A stretch of DNA of 64,000 nucleotides, from positions 1,194,267-1,258,266 of the forward strand of contig FJOG01000009.1 in assembly GCA_900073065.1 (NCBI GenBank). Direction: 5' to 3'. Numbering within the stretch: the stretch's first letter is position 1; every line of letters starts with the position of its first letter. Below the pieces are notes generated by a model. The model did not search any database and was not told the origin of the DNA. It saw nothing but the letters and a program-made list of their open reading frames with translations. Position numbers and translations under genes: made by a program. The stretch is from Phialocephala subalpina. Taxonomy: Eukaryota > Ascomycota > Leotiomycetes > Helotiales > Mollisiaceae. Positions 1 to 11,923 of this stretch are shown in pieces.

Positions 1-614
1 TGAACTATTAAAGAAGGACGTTAAGCACGAGGCGAGTTTCAAGAAAGGGTTTTAAAAGGTCTATGTAGTCACCCTTAGAATCTTCATCTGATCCTGATTC
101 GATTCACACGCGAGAAGGCTACACTGCAGATTTGATTCACGAAAATGCAGGCTGCAGTACTAATTCGATTCACAAACAGGAAGGCTACGTGCGATTCACG
201 AAAATGGAGGATGGAGTGTGAATTCGATTAACAGAAAGGAAGTGTGAATTCAATTCTTTGCAAGGAAGGTTCTAGCACTTGTGTTACACCTCAAAGAATC
301 TCAATCTTGATCAATGATCCCTGCTAGCCCCTTGGTTATCACGGGAATCGGGTTTTTGGGGAACAACAGTTCTACAGACGGCGATTCTTCGTCCCCAAAA
401 ACCGACTTCCTCAATAAACGATGTGTACAAAACTCAACATCCTCGAGGAATGTTGATGAAGTATGAAAATAATGTGACAAGCTCGCGAGCTTCCAGATAG
501 TTTGTCTAAGCTGTGTTTTCCATGGAAACTCTGTCACTTGATCTTGGGTAACCTTGTTCTTTTACAAGTATTTTGAATTAGAAAATTAAGTGTCTGGGGG
601 GTATCATAAAGAAC
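1..614. repeat. Degenerate short repeats at left edge
   Basis: No gene is visible here. Between about 95 and 275 a degenerate unit of roughly 27-33 bases recurs about five times. Each copy is anchored on a GATTCAC-like core followed by an A/G-rich stretch (for example AGGAAGGCTAC). The copies are too diverged to be a simple microsatellite. The rest, 276-614, is AT-leaning sequence downstream of the minus-strand gene that ends at 615 and shows no convincing coding signal. Confidence 0.5.
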
Positions 615-1797
615 TTAAAGCGGTGCCTCTGCACCGGTGCTCCCTAGTACATCCTCAATAACATCCTCTGCGCCGAAACCATCCAACAAGGCCTTTATAG
701 CTTCTAGATCACTTCCCCATTGCATACTTCGTTCCTTCTCAGGCTTGACGATATGAATGCGATGGAGGTATATCTTTCTGGCTGCTAGAGCAATGAGTGA
801 AGGTGTGACGTATGACAGGCCATGCAGTGGAGCTAGACAGTGTGCCAGTTTATCGAAATGCTTTGTTGCCATGGCGGATACGCCCTGTGCCACAGCTCGG
901 TGAGTCCTGAGGAAGGAGATGATGTTCTGCTGATATTGCTTCACTTCCACGCTGACTGTAGCATGGTGACTGAGTTCTGCCAAAAGCTGGATTTCCTGGA
1001 CACAAAATAAGTATGCAATGACTCTCTGGATACCGGTGAACAAACTGTAGCTGATATTCTTGGCCACAAGAACTCCGCAGAACTTGCTACTGGGTTCTTC
1101 TTTACCACAGAGGATATAGAATCTCCATCTTCGTATGCCTCTTCCAAATTTGGAAACCCATCCTCTGGAGCATGAAAGTGCGATATGAAAATGTAATTGT
1201 TGAGGTGCTTCGTCAACCTTGGACCCTCTCCTCCAGCAAGTAATGCTATGAACAGGAAACGTTTTGGAGCATTCTGGACCGAAGTTCTTGTGAATATCCG
1301 CCTTGTTCTCATCAACTCCAACGCCTGTATTTGGACCTGCTTCGGGGCCTCATCAAGATTCTTAGCAATGATCACATTGGCTATGGTCTTGTTATCGGTG
1401 TTGAAGGTCTCGGAGACAGGTGAGCGAGCAATGGATGTAAATGTAGTCGTATTGAGGAAGTAGGAGTCCTGTCGAGTTCGCACTGGAGAGTTCGATCGAG
1501 TAGGACTGCTTTCTACGCTTAGAATAGCATGCGCGAAATCGTCCAGAGAGGTGTGTTCTGAGCAGTCGATTACGGCATGGGAGAGGCCGAAGACTTTGGT
1601 TGCAACCTGTGATCCGTGAGCAAGTTGCCAGTGCAAGGCAGATTAAAACCGACCAACTCCAGCTCCTGTACCAAGTTATCGAGAGCATCAGGTTCTGTAT
1701 CTATGATACAATGCTCCTGTGCCACGAGGCAGATGAGTGTCGCAAGCTCTAGATCGCTCAGATCCTGGACCTTGTTGATGAGAGATTCTTCTGCCAT
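615..1797 (-). CDS. Magnesium-chelatase-like AAA-family protein
   Basis: Three exons on the minus strand (1797-1654, 1606-1091, 995-615), all in phase 0, give about 346 residues. The introns are 47 and 95 nt. The ATG at 1797 was chosen because the in-frame upstream start-like codon is TTG. The product resembles the fungal family annotated as magnesium chelatase. I see a Walker-B/sensor-like core (IIAKNLDEAP, then FLFIALLAGGEGPRL), the HLNNYIFISHFHAPEDG block, and the conserved C-terminal helices (VKQYQQNIISFLRTHRAVA; PSLIALAARKIY; ERSMQWGSDLEAIKALLDG). No Walker A (GxxxxGKT/S) motif appears anywhere, so it is probably not a conventional ATPase. Fungi make no chlorophyll, so the family name describes homology and not function. 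It shares a 270-bp intergenic region with divergent VPS16. Family recognition is from memory; the exon structure is seen directly. Confidence 0.75.
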
Positions 1798-2067
1798 GAG
1801 GCCGCTGAGAAATGCCAATCACCCATATCCAGATCCGCGAAACTGCCCTCACTCCAACGAAACGAACGGTCAAAGGCGAGATTCCAACGGCGTCTAGTCG
1901 TCGTTGACGCTGCTTCCAAGGTGAGACTAGCGACAAAGCTATGACCGCAGCTTATTGGCCCGACTGATCTTGCTTCGAATTCAAGTCACGTTGGACATGT
2001 GCAAGGCAGACATCAACGACAACGAACTGATACTGAAAGCGACATGAGGAGATAGCACTGATCAAAC

Positions 2068-5000
2068 ATGGCGAACCCGACGGCGGACTGGGAGAAGGTT
2101 GGTGACAAGTTCTACAGGAAGATTCAGCTTTACACAGCTGTGTTTGATCAGGATCTGGAGTTGGAGAACTATATTGTGACTGGATGCTCGTATGGAGGAG
2201 CTATTGGTATGCTCAATTTCCTTCCTCCAAGCAGATTCTTTGAAATTTTTAAATACGTCGTTTCAATAACTATTGTCCACGGCCAAGAGGGTTTGTGCTT
2301 GTTCCCGGGGGCTGGGGAACAACAAGACAATATATGTTTGGTTGAATTAGAGCTTCAAAATGTTTCCCTGCGGACTTTGATACGTCTAGGAAGCCATTTC
2401 TTGCAGTCATTCAAGCTATGGGCATAAAGTTCATGGCTCCAGGAGATGGTTTCGTTTCCGCGTGATGCAAGCATCAGAGCGCTCTGTCTTGAGGACTGGA
2501 AGACGATCTGGCTAATACGGCCTTGTTCTTGAAGCTTTATACCGCGATGAAACAAAACTCCATTCGTTCAGAGGGTCCCAGACCTCAAAGTCTAGTATCG
2601 ACCTCTACAGCTGTGCTGGCAAACTCTTGAAACGCATCAACTGGGACAAAGGCTCTATCAAGGGTCTCGGTTGGTCAGAAGATGAGAAGCTTATTGTGGT
2701 GACTGCGGATGGGACAGTCAGAGTTTACTATGATCTACAGGGAGATTTCACACAATTCTCTCTTGGGAATGGCGCAGAAGAATACGGAGTCAGCGCTTGT
2801 AGGTCCGTATTGCTCTAATACCGATGAATCAGAGGCGCGTATTGACTGTTACAGGTTCTATGGCACTGGGTTCGTGGCACTACTCTCAAACAACCATCTC
2901 ATATCGGTCACACGATATGATGAACCTCGACCAAGATTACTTGCCGAACCACCTGAGGGAGACGTTCACTCATGGACGTTGATCCCTCCTGCATACACTC
3001 TTTCACGATCAGTCGAAGTTTTATTGAGCATCGGCCAGACTATCCATGTCGTCGATGCATCTGAGTCAGAAGACCGAATGCTAGATATTGGGCCTTTCAC
3101 CCATATCAGTGTTTCACCGAATGGCAAATTTGCGGCGTTGTACACAGAGACAGGAAGAGCATATGTCATCACAAGTGACTTTCAGAGCCGACTCAGTGAG
3201 CACGACTCAAGGTCACGGACAGCCCCAAAGGACGTACAATGGTGCGGAAATGATGCTGTGGTCATTGCTTGGGAGGACGAAGTCCATCTTATCGGACCAA
3301 ACAATGCCGCTGCCAAATACTTCTACGAAGGAAGAGTTCACTTGATTGCAGGTGAGTTGAGAATTTCATGCTTCAAGAGGTCAGGTCCACTTAGCTAAGA
3401 CGGCATAGATCACGATGGAGTACGCTTGATCACGAACGATGTCTGCGACTTTGTGCAGAAGGTGCCAGAGGTGACGGACGAGGTCTTTCGATTTGGTACC
3501 GAATCGCCAGCATCGATATTGCTTGATGCAGTTGAACAACTTGAGAACCAGTCACCGAAAGCCGATGACAACATTCAATTGATCCGTCCGAACTTAGTAG
3601 AAGCTGTAGATACTTGCGTGCGTGTCGTTCATTTCCCCTTAAATTCACAACGTCTAACAATATCGCAGGTCAAAGCAGCAGGATGCGAATTCAGCATTCA
3701 TTGGCAGAAACAGTTGCTGAAAGCGGCATCTTTCGGGAAATCTGTCCTCGACATCTACAACAGCGATGACTTCGTCGATATGTGCGAAACATTACGAGTC
3801 CTTAACGCCGTTCGATTCTACGAAATCGGCCTCCCCTTATCCTACGAACAATTCCTCCGCCTCACACCAGACAAACTTGTCCGTCGCTTAATCAACCGTC
3901 GAGAATATCTCCTTGCCATCCGAATATCATCTTACCTACGTCTTCCAACAGATCGTATCTACGTTCACTGGGCATCACAGAAAGTCCGCGTCGGATCAGA
4001 AGACGAAGACACAATCTGCCGTCTCATCGTCGAGAAGCTCGCTGGCAAACGAGGCATCTCATTTGAAGAAATCGCCCGAGCAGCCTACGATGAAGGACGA
4101 GGACGTCTCGCCACTGAACTCTTGAACCATGAGCCCCGAGCCGGTAAACAAGTCCCTCTCCTTCTCAACATGGAGGAAGACGAAATTGCACTTGACAAAG
4201 CCATCGAGAGCGGAGACTCCGATCTCGTGTTCTTCGTCTTGCTACATCTGAAGAAGAAGCTACCACTTGCGTCTTTCTTCCGAGTAATCAACACCCGCCC
4301 TGTAGCAACCTCTCTCATCGAATCTTCCGCACAAGCAGATGATTCCGAACTCTTGAAAGACCTTTACTACCAAGATGATCGCCGCGTCGATGGCGCAAAT
4401 GTATTTGTTCGAGAAGCATTGAAGCAACCAGATTCCAAGACAGCATCTGATAAACTGGCCTTAGCCGGAAAGCTCCTCACTGATTCGAAAGATACTGTGT
4501 TTGAGCTTAAGGCCCTTCAGGAAGCGACTATGTTACTCAAGATGCAAGATGCTTTTGATCGAGACTTGACGGAGATGTTTACGGGGTTGAGTGTCAATGA
4601 GACGATGTTTAAGTTGATTAGGTTGGGGTATGGGAGCAGAGCTAAGAAGGTGCAGAGCGAGTTTAAGGTTCCTGAGAGAACTGCTTGGTGGATCAGGTCA
4701 GTTTCCCAAGAGCGTAATCCTCTCACTCTTCACTAACAAGAACTTCTCAGACTACGCGCATTAGTAGCGAAACGCGATTGGAACGACCTAGAAGAGTGGT
4801 CGAAAACTCGAAAGTCCCCCATCGGCTGGGAAGTAAGTCTACCCCTTTCTCCTCCCCCCCCCCCTTTCTTGCCCGAATAGCTGACCACCTACAAAGCCAT
4901 TCTTCGCCCTCATCCTCTCAGCCGGCAACCCCAAACTAGCCAGCATATTCATCCCCAAAGCCGCCCCCTCTCTCCAACCTGGAGAAACAATCAGCATGTA

Positions 5001-5148
5001 CGAAAAATGCGGTATGCGCGTCAAAGCAGCCGAAGAGGCGCTGAAAATTAAAGACGTCGAGACGATTGACAGACTTCGGGCCGCTGCTGGAATCGGAACG
5101 GTGGAAGGAAGGGAGATTGAGAGGATTGGAGCAGGATTGAAGAGATGA
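2068..5148 (+). CDS. vps16: Vacuolar protein sorting protein VPS16
   Basis: Seven exons (2068-2206, 2535-2802, 2855-3351, 3409-3617, 3669-4696, 4751-4832, 4897-5148) encode about 824 residues, the usual Vps16 length, and phase is kept throughout. VPS16 is the core scaffold of the HOPS and CORVET tethering complexes and works with Vps33 in fusion at endosome and vacuole membranes. The N-terminal half is the Vps16_N beta-propeller (WEKVGDKFYRKIQLY; FYGTGFVALLSNNHLISV; HISVSPNGKFAALYT). The C-terminal half is the alpha-solenoid Vps16_C (FSIHWQKQLLKAASFGKS; LAGKRGISFEEIARAAYDEG; DDRRVDGANVFVREAL; LIRLGYGSRAKKVQSEFKVP). Intron 1 is unusually long (328 nt against about 50 for the others). Intron 4 (3618-3668) is a multiple of three without a stop, so it could be retained without a frame change. 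Intron 6 holds a run of 11 C (4854-4864). Confidence 0.95.
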
Positions 5149-5546
5149 ACATTGATGTATGAGAGAGAGTATTCAGTCAATTAAGCCACCAATCGGTATT
5201 ATTTAATTCGCAGTGTTGTTCAAAGTTCTCTGCCGATTTCTATATAGCCACAAACAGCAGCAGTAGGCCAGAAAATGTCTTCGAAAACCGCCTTGCCTAT
5301 GCAACAACGAGATCCCCGGTCACTCTTCTTGAGCAGTTACGATGCGCCGACCGTCCAAGATTGAACCATTCCATAACGCCATCATTCGTAATTTCGTCAT
5401 GCCAACAGCCAAATTAAGATCTCCTCCTTGCTCGCCCCTTTCCTATATAAAGCTCATGCTTGCTTCATGCAGTATGATACAAAACGTCGATCCCAGAGAA
5501 CGCCTCGCTACAATGCAGGAATGTAAAGCAAAGCAGACGTGTGTTC
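5149..5546. other. Convergent intergenic region
   Basis: About 400 bases lie between the converging 3' ends of VPS16 and the FHA/RING gene. They should contain both 3' UTRs. I see no additional gene or marked structure. Confidence 0.6.
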
Positions 5547-7577
5547 TTATGCTGTTTCGCCTTCCATATGAGGTGGAGGAGTATTGGCGGCAGCATTCAG
5601 ATTCATGGTGGCCATTGAAGCCAGTCGTAGGTCGGAAGGTCTCCCTGCGCTGCCATCGAAAATGAAAGGCCCTGCATCGTTCCTCGGGGTCATTGGACCC
5701 TCTACACCTGCCTCTGCAGCCAAAGACGAGCCTAATCCATTCGGACTCGGGGTGCGAGTGACTGTTCGTTCTAGCTGAGAAGCTGGTTGCTCGAGACGCG
5801 AAGCGCTATTTGAAGCACTTGGCACAGGCTTTCGTGCAATGATATCGACAGGTGCTACAGTAGCGTTCGAGGGCTGGCCAGGATGCGATTCTACGGACTC
5901 GGCTGGAGAAGTTGATTCTTCGATGTTCAAATAACCTAAATCCTCTGCCGCTTCGTCAACCGTGTGGTCGTCGTGCGCATCCACAATTTCTTCGTCACTG
6001 GATTTTTTGTGACTACGGCTTGAGGCTTCGACCTCCGCCTCGACTGCGATTCTAATCTCGTCACTGTTGTTCTGCCTGTCGGAACGTGCTTTAGGTTTCG
6101 TTTCAACGGCTTCAGCTGGAGCTTGCTCTGCTGTGCCTTCCACTTCTGCAGCATCCAATTCTTCCCATTCTCCATTCGCATATGGGTCATCGAGTTCGGC
6201 TTCCAGGTCTGCTACCGTCCTACAATTCGGGCAGATAAAATGTGGCCAATGTGGACCATTTATTATAACTCGGATGCATTTGTAATGCCAGGTATGAGAA
6301 CATGGTGCAACGAACAATGATTGGCAAGGCTTTGAAGAAAGTGAATTAGCAAACGGCTATGGCAGAATGAGCAAGTGAAGACTTACAGCAATCGGTCCGA
6401 GGCAAATAGAGCAGTCCTGTGATGAGGTCCCACCTGCTGGTGGTTTCCCCAAACTGTTCAACTCACGCAGACGCTTGTGAGATTGAACACTACTAGATGT
6501 TAGTCAACTCAGTACTACCACGTACTAGAGAACATACTTGAAACTGCTTGGTCCTGTCTGCCACCCCTTGTTCAGCTCAACACGGATCTTGACACATCTG
6601 AATATCATCTCCTCCCCTCCTTTGAAGTCAATGCCCAGTTGTACAATATCGCCATCATTGACTGGAAACGGTCTCGATTCCGTACCAGGTGAACTGAGGC
6701 GTATATGATTGAGAAATGTGCCCGATGAACTCTTGACGTCTTTGATGAACCATCGCCCCCCAGCACACCAGAATTCGCAGTGTCGTCTGCTTACTACTTT
6801 GGACTTGAAGCCCACAGGCGCGGCAGAGGGTACATTTACCGCTTGCACAGGCTGGTTGTCTCGTTCTGAGTATCGTCCGACTTTAATGATCTCTGATCCA
6901 GTAGGTAATATACGGGACATTGGACTGAATACCAATGAGGGCCGTTGAGCTCTCGGATCCTGATGCGCAGAAAAGCGTATCGATGGGAGTTGATGGGCCA
7001 TTCCTTGTGTGCCATTCGTTCCATTCACTTGATGTGTAGGATCGGCTCCCTCACCATGTGGTAAATCTGCAGCTCCTCCCATCGTAGCGGACCGAGTTCG
7101 TACCATCGAGGCTGTAAGATCTGAGGCTGCAACAGAAGGCCCGTTGCCTGAAAGCACAGCAGAAGACGATACTGTAGCTGGCAACCAACCACTCGTGCTT
7201 CCTGGGATTTCCTGGTTATTTGTTCTCGCAGATGGTACTTCGGAAGTGGTTCGTTGCGTAGGAGCTTGAGCTGGTGTCTGAGGGTTCGTATTTTGGGGTG
7301 CAGGCGAGGATCTGCTTGACGTCGGCGACGGATAGCTGCTAGCCCTGACAGTAGACGGGCGCTGGTGGCTACTCGAACCACTGTGATTGTCTCGTGATAG
7401 AATATGATTCTGAGTATAGTTCCGCAAATAACTCAATCCTCTTAATCGACCTGGTCGTGTTGGTGAGGTGGGAGAAGTCGGAGGTGGAGAGGTTGGAGTT
7501 CTTGTTCTCTCGAGGGCTGGCGTATTACCGGGATTCCACTGCGGTGGTGGGCTACTGGGCACCGCTGATGAGTACAT
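5547..7577 (-). CDS. FHA-RING E3 ubiquitin ligase, DMA1/2-like
   Basis: Three exons (7577-6538, 6489-6387, 6329-5547) encode about 641 residues. The ATG at 7577 was chosen because the further upstream start-like codon is TTG. The N-terminal 200 or so residues are Pro/Ser/Thr-rich and disordered. They are followed by an FHA phosphothreonine-binding domain (VVSRRHCEFWCAGGRWFIKD, then SSSGTFLNHIRLS and NDGDIVQLGIDF). A RING-H2 follows at about residues 373-412, with CSIC, the C-S-H-T-W-H-Y-K-C block, and CPNC. The FHA-then-RING order and the GPHWPHFICPNCR signature match the yeast Dma1/Dma2 and fission yeast Dma1 ligases, which act in spindle-position and septation checkpoints. The RING is split across an intron after GPIA. 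The C-terminal 230 residues are acidic and low complexity. Intron phases agree. Confidence 0.9.
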
Positions 7578-8227
7578 TGGGTGATGGAGAGAATATATCC
7601 TCAAGGATCACAACACAGGAGACGGGTCGATTTAGGGAGTGAGAGATTCGTCTGTGGCGAGGCAACTGGTGGCTGAGCGTGCGTTTTAGAATGTTTGGCA
7701 TTTACACAAACATTGGCAAACCGAGTCGGTCTCAAAGGATGCAGAACGTCGAAATAAGAAAGATGGCTGGTATCTATCTGATCCAGCTAATAAATAAAAC
7801 TGTAAGCAGGGTGGAAGTCCGTAAGAGGAGGCAATTACAATGGCACGGGGCGGGGCTGTTCTTGAAGAGGAAGTCAACACCAAGTCTAGACCCGGTCCCT
7901 TGGATACCTCTCTGCTGGGTTTCTATCTAAATGGTCCTGCGCCTTGAGAGACGGATCACGATCCTACGAACTGGAATTCACAGCAGGTCGAGCCCGGGTC
8001 GCTCCGTGGCATTCAAGTTGTATTTCGAGAATTCGTATGATCTATTTGACTCCATATAGAGCAGGGGGTGAAAGTACTGTGTATACAGTCTCGACAGTAC
8101 ACACGTGATGCCTCTAGCTCGGCTCTTGCCGGACCGCGGGTTTTGGACGGACATTTTCTGCAGGGCGCGAGAGAGTGAGTGTTGGAAGACGAAGACCTCG
8201 AGACCCAACAAGACGTCGACAGCAATC
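7578..8227. promoter_or_regulatory. Divergent promoter region, FHA-RING / MPP alpha
   Basis: A 650-bp interval separates the start codons of two divergent genes, so both promoters and 5' leaders must lie here. The short open frames inside it are low complexity and unconvincing. I do not identify a specific transcription-factor site. Confidence 0.5.
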
Positions 8228-10011
8228 ATGTTCAGAGGCGCGTCTTCGCGGACGTTGACTCGGGTCCTCCCGAAGAGATCTTTTGTTCCCAGTGTTCTTC
8301 CTACATTTCGTTCTAGAAACTTAGCAACGGTCGTTGATCCCATACAGAAGGTAGGTTACCAAACAGCAGCAATTGTTTGGTCTAGCTGATCAATGTAAAG
8401 GACCCTGCAGAACTTGACCAGATTTCGACTCTTCCAAATGGCGTACGAGTCGCGACAGAAGCATTGCCCGGTCACTTCTCTGGTGTGGGTGTGTTCATCG
8501 ACGCTGGATCTCGATTCGAAAACGAATACCTCAGAGGCGTGAGCCATATTATGGACAGGCTTGCCTTCAAGTCTACCAAGACCCACACGAGCGATGAGAT
8601 GCTAGAGTCTTTAGAGTCCTTGGGTGGAAACATCAATTGTGCCTCCTCGAGAGAGTCCCTGATGTACCAAGCGGCGACATTCAACTCGGCAGTACCTACG
8701 ACAGTTGCATTATTGGCAGAGACCATCCGGGATCCCTTGATAACCGAGGAGGAGGTGCAGCAGCAATTAGAAACCGCTGCTTACGAAATTGGAGAGATAT
8801 GGTCCAAGCCAGAGTTGATTCTGCCGGAGTTGGTGCATATGGCTGCTTACAAGGACAATACACTTGGAAACCCGTTGTTATGTCCCAAGGAAAGGCTGTC
8901 TCAAATCGACAAGAGTGTCATAGATGCATATAGGAAAGCATTCATCCGCCCAGAGAGAATGGTCATTGCTTTCGCGGGAGTACAACATGATGAAGCCGTT
9001 AGACTGGCCGAGCAGCATTTTGGCGGCATGCCAGTGTCAGAGGCATCAGAACTCCTGGAGACTGGATCAGAAACTTCGGCAAATTCCTCCAGCGAGAGCA
9101 GCACTAGCTCAGCCTCGTCAATTTCCTCGTTGCCTCCTTCACCACCACAGCAGTCCTCCAAACTACTCTCACGAATACCCTTTTTCAAGAATATATCCAC
9201 CTCAGCAACGAATAATGCTTCTGTATCCTCAATCAGCGACCTCTCCCATTCTTCGTTCGATATCACACAACACTCTCATTATACTGGCGGCTTCCTTTCA
9301 TTGCCGTCACTGCCACCCCCTATCAATCCAGCTCTACCTCCGCTTACGCACATCCACTTGGCCTTCGAGGCCCTTCCCATATCGTCCGAAGATATCTATG
9401 CTTTAGCAACACTACAGACCCTTCTTGGTGGAGGAGGATCCTTCTCGGCTGGAGGGCCTGGCAAGGGCATGTATTCTCGTCTATATACCAACGTTCTGAA
9501 CCAATTCGGCTGGGTCGAATCGTGTATGGCATTCAATCACTCGTATACCGATTCGGGTCTGTTTGGTATATCCTCCAGCTGCTCACCTGGAAACGTTATC
9601 AACATGTTGGATGTTATGTGTAGGGAACTGCAAGCTCTGACTCTTGATACTGGTTATTCTGCCCTGCAACCTGTCGAGGTCAACAGAGCAAAGAACCAGT
9701 TGAGGTCAAGCTTGTTGATGAATCTTGAGAGTAGAATGGTTGAACTTGAAGATCTGGGAAGACAGGTCCAAGTTCACGGCCGGAAGGTCGGAGTGAGAGA
9801 GATGTGCAAGAAAATCGATGACCTGACGGTTCAAGATCTTCGCCGGGTAGCAAAGATTGTTGTCGGTGGTCTGGTAGATAACCCAGGGAAGGGAAGCGGC
9901 GCCCCAACTGTGGTGCTACAAGAAGGCGAGGAAGAAGGGGTCACTCGACAGCCCCAGAAATGGGAGGCCATTCAGGATCGTATCGACAAATGGAAGTTGG
10001 GTAGGAGATAG
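8228..10011 (+). CDS. Mitochondrial processing peptidase subunit alpha
   Basis: Two exons (8228-8350 and 8401-10011) encode about 577 residues. The first exon is a mitochondrial presequence rich in Arg and Ser (MFRGASSRTLTRVLPKRSF). The mature part is an M16 metallopeptidase fold: GVGVFIDAGSRFENEYLRGV, then HIMDRLAFKSTKTHT. The catalytic HxxEH of the beta subunit is absent, as expected for alpha. The glycine-rich substrate-binding loop typical of alpha-MPP is present at about residues 383-400 (GGGGSFSAGGPGKGMYSRLY). The alpha subunit recognises presequences of imported precursors and presents them to the zinc-bearing beta subunit in the matrix. A Ser-rich low-complexity insertion lies at about residues 260-340 (9060-9300), between the two halves of the protein. 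Confidence 0.95.
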
Positions 10012-10506
10012 GCTTGGGAATAGGCTGGGGCAATTATAGATGGCCGGATATGGCGTGTATGAAAACTGTACAGGCTCAGTGATAAATTATGTACAACAGT
10101 AAACATTATGAAAGAAAATGACAACGGGGTTGCTCACCCCTCCTCCACCTGAAGCTCTTATCCGAGTTATTATACTAGTCCTGTGCTACCATCCCATTAC
10201 TTGAAGAGTCGAGCTACATTGTAGCAACCTTTTTGATAGTGTCTGAACTCCAACAGCACTTTCTGAACAGAGAAGACTGGGTCAGAATACGAGTACGAAA
10301 GATCGCACGTCATTGGACGAGGCGCAACAGGGGTCATGCAAGGCTGAGATTGGAAGCCACAACAAATCTTATTTGTTGTACCGTGCTTCTCAGCACCTCA
10401 GCTGAAGCTTCTCTTCAATCTTGAAAATATCGAACCGGTCTAAACTTCCATATCTGCCACAGTTCCTCTAAGTTCACAACAATCCTATCTGCAAAAAGCC
10501 TTCAAA
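10012..10506. other. Intergenic region MPP alpha / PDR16-like
   Basis: About 495 bases hold the 3' UTR of the peptidase gene and the promoter/leader of the next plus-strand gene. I see no convincing coding signal. Confidence 0.5.
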
Positions 10507-11846
10507 ATGGCAGCCGCGCTTCCCCTAGCAGAAACAGCACTCGAGGAGAAGCTCGCTGAAGTCAAGCTCGAATCCAATGCTACACTACCTGTACCAAATG
10601 CCGAAACTTCAAACACCTCATCCGTTACTGCATCGCTACGAGAAAAGGTCCCCGGACCATTGAAGACTCCAATTGTTGATCCTGTGGAGTCCGCCATTGT
10701 CCCACCACCAGCTGAGCTTTCATCCGAACACAAGTCGAAGTACGAATCACTGCTAGAAATCGTCAAGACATGGAAAGAAATTCCATCCACGCAAAGCAAA
10801 GGCGGCCCCATCACAGACAGCGAGATAATGTGGTTGACACGAGAATGTCTTCTCCGGTACCTACGAGCCACAAAATGGGTCACAGCCGAAGCAGCAAAAC
10901 GATTACTTGGCACATTGACATGGCGTAGGGAATACGGAGTTCAAGAATTGACTGGAGAGCGTATATCGCCGGAGAATGAGACGGGAAAACAGATTATCTT
11001 CGGATTCGATATTGCGGGGAGGCCGTGTCATTATCTGAATCCTGGACGACAGAATACAGAGCCGAGCCCGAGACAGGTACAGCATTTAGTATTTATGGTT
11101 GAGAGGGTTATCAATCTTATGGTGCCGGGACAGGAGACGTTGGCGTTGTTGATCAACTTCAAGTCGAGTAAGAGTAGGAGCAATACGGCGCCAGGCATAG
11201 GGCAAGGACGAGAGGTGTTGAATATTCTTCAGACTCATTACCCTGAGAGACTGGGTAGGGCTTTGATCATCAATGGTATGTTCTGCAAGATACTTAGGCA
11301 AGCCAGCTTTTTAACACATACGTAGTCCCATGGATCGTCAATGGCTTCTTCAAGCTCATCACACCGTTCATAGACCCATTGACAAGACAAAAGCTGAAGT
11401 TCAACGACGACATGAGACAACACGTCCCTCCTGAGCAACTCTGGAACGAGTTCCATGGCGACCTCGAATTCGAGTACGAGCATGATGTGTACTGGCCGGC
11501 ACTGCTGAAGCTCTGCGAGGAAAAGCATTCAGAGCAGGTGGCTCGTTGGGAGAAAGCAGGAAAGAACTACGGTGAGAGCGAAGCATATATCAAAGGAGGA
11601 AATGAGCCAAGTGTTACTGCTTCTGCCGAGAAACTAGCTGAACCTCCGGCTGCTGCTACATTAGCCTCGGATGAGAAAGTTGCAGGTGGAGTGAAGAGTG
11701 AGGAGAATGTTGCGCCGGGTAGTACTGAGCCTACTACTGAGGAGAAGGTACCAATCCAGTCGAATGGAGCGCAGTCCAATGGCAACATGGATGTTTTAGC
11801 AGTCAAGCCTGATCCGGTCGTCACTACTGAGGGAGACAGAGCTTGA
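10507..11846 (+). CDS. Sec14/CRAL-TRIO phosphatidylinositol transfer protein, PDR16-like
   Basis: Two exons (10507-11275 and 11326-11846) encode about 429 residues. After a disordered N-terminus comes the CRAL-TRIO N-lobe (LTRECLLRYLRATKW), then the lipid-binding lobe with RRPCHYLNPGRQN-like residues, RQVQHLVFMVERVINLM, ALLINFKSS, EVLNILQTHYPERLGRALII, VPWIVNGFFKLITPFIDPLT and FEYEHDVYWPALL. This pattern fits S. cerevisiae Pdr16/Pdr17 (Sfh family), non-classical Sec14 proteins that affect phosphatidylserine and sterol metabolism and azole tolerance. The C-terminal 80 residues are a Glu/Pro/Ala-rich tail absent from yeast Pdr16. The stop codon region is duplicated just downstream (see the repeat at 11827-11923). 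Confidence 0.9.
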
Positions 11847-11923
11847 GAATGATGGTGTTTGAACGAAGATGATATGTCAGTAATCATAGCTGAGGGAGAT
11901 AGAGCTTGAGGACGATGGTGTTT
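11827..11923. repeat. 63-bp-spaced direct repeat across the stop codon
   Basis: The 33 bases at 11828-11860, which include the last codons (EGDRA) and the TGA of the PDR16-like gene, recur at 11891-11923 with three mismatches. The second copy encodes the same EGDRA-stop in a different frame context. This looks like a short segmental duplication of the gene end. Confidence 0.75.
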
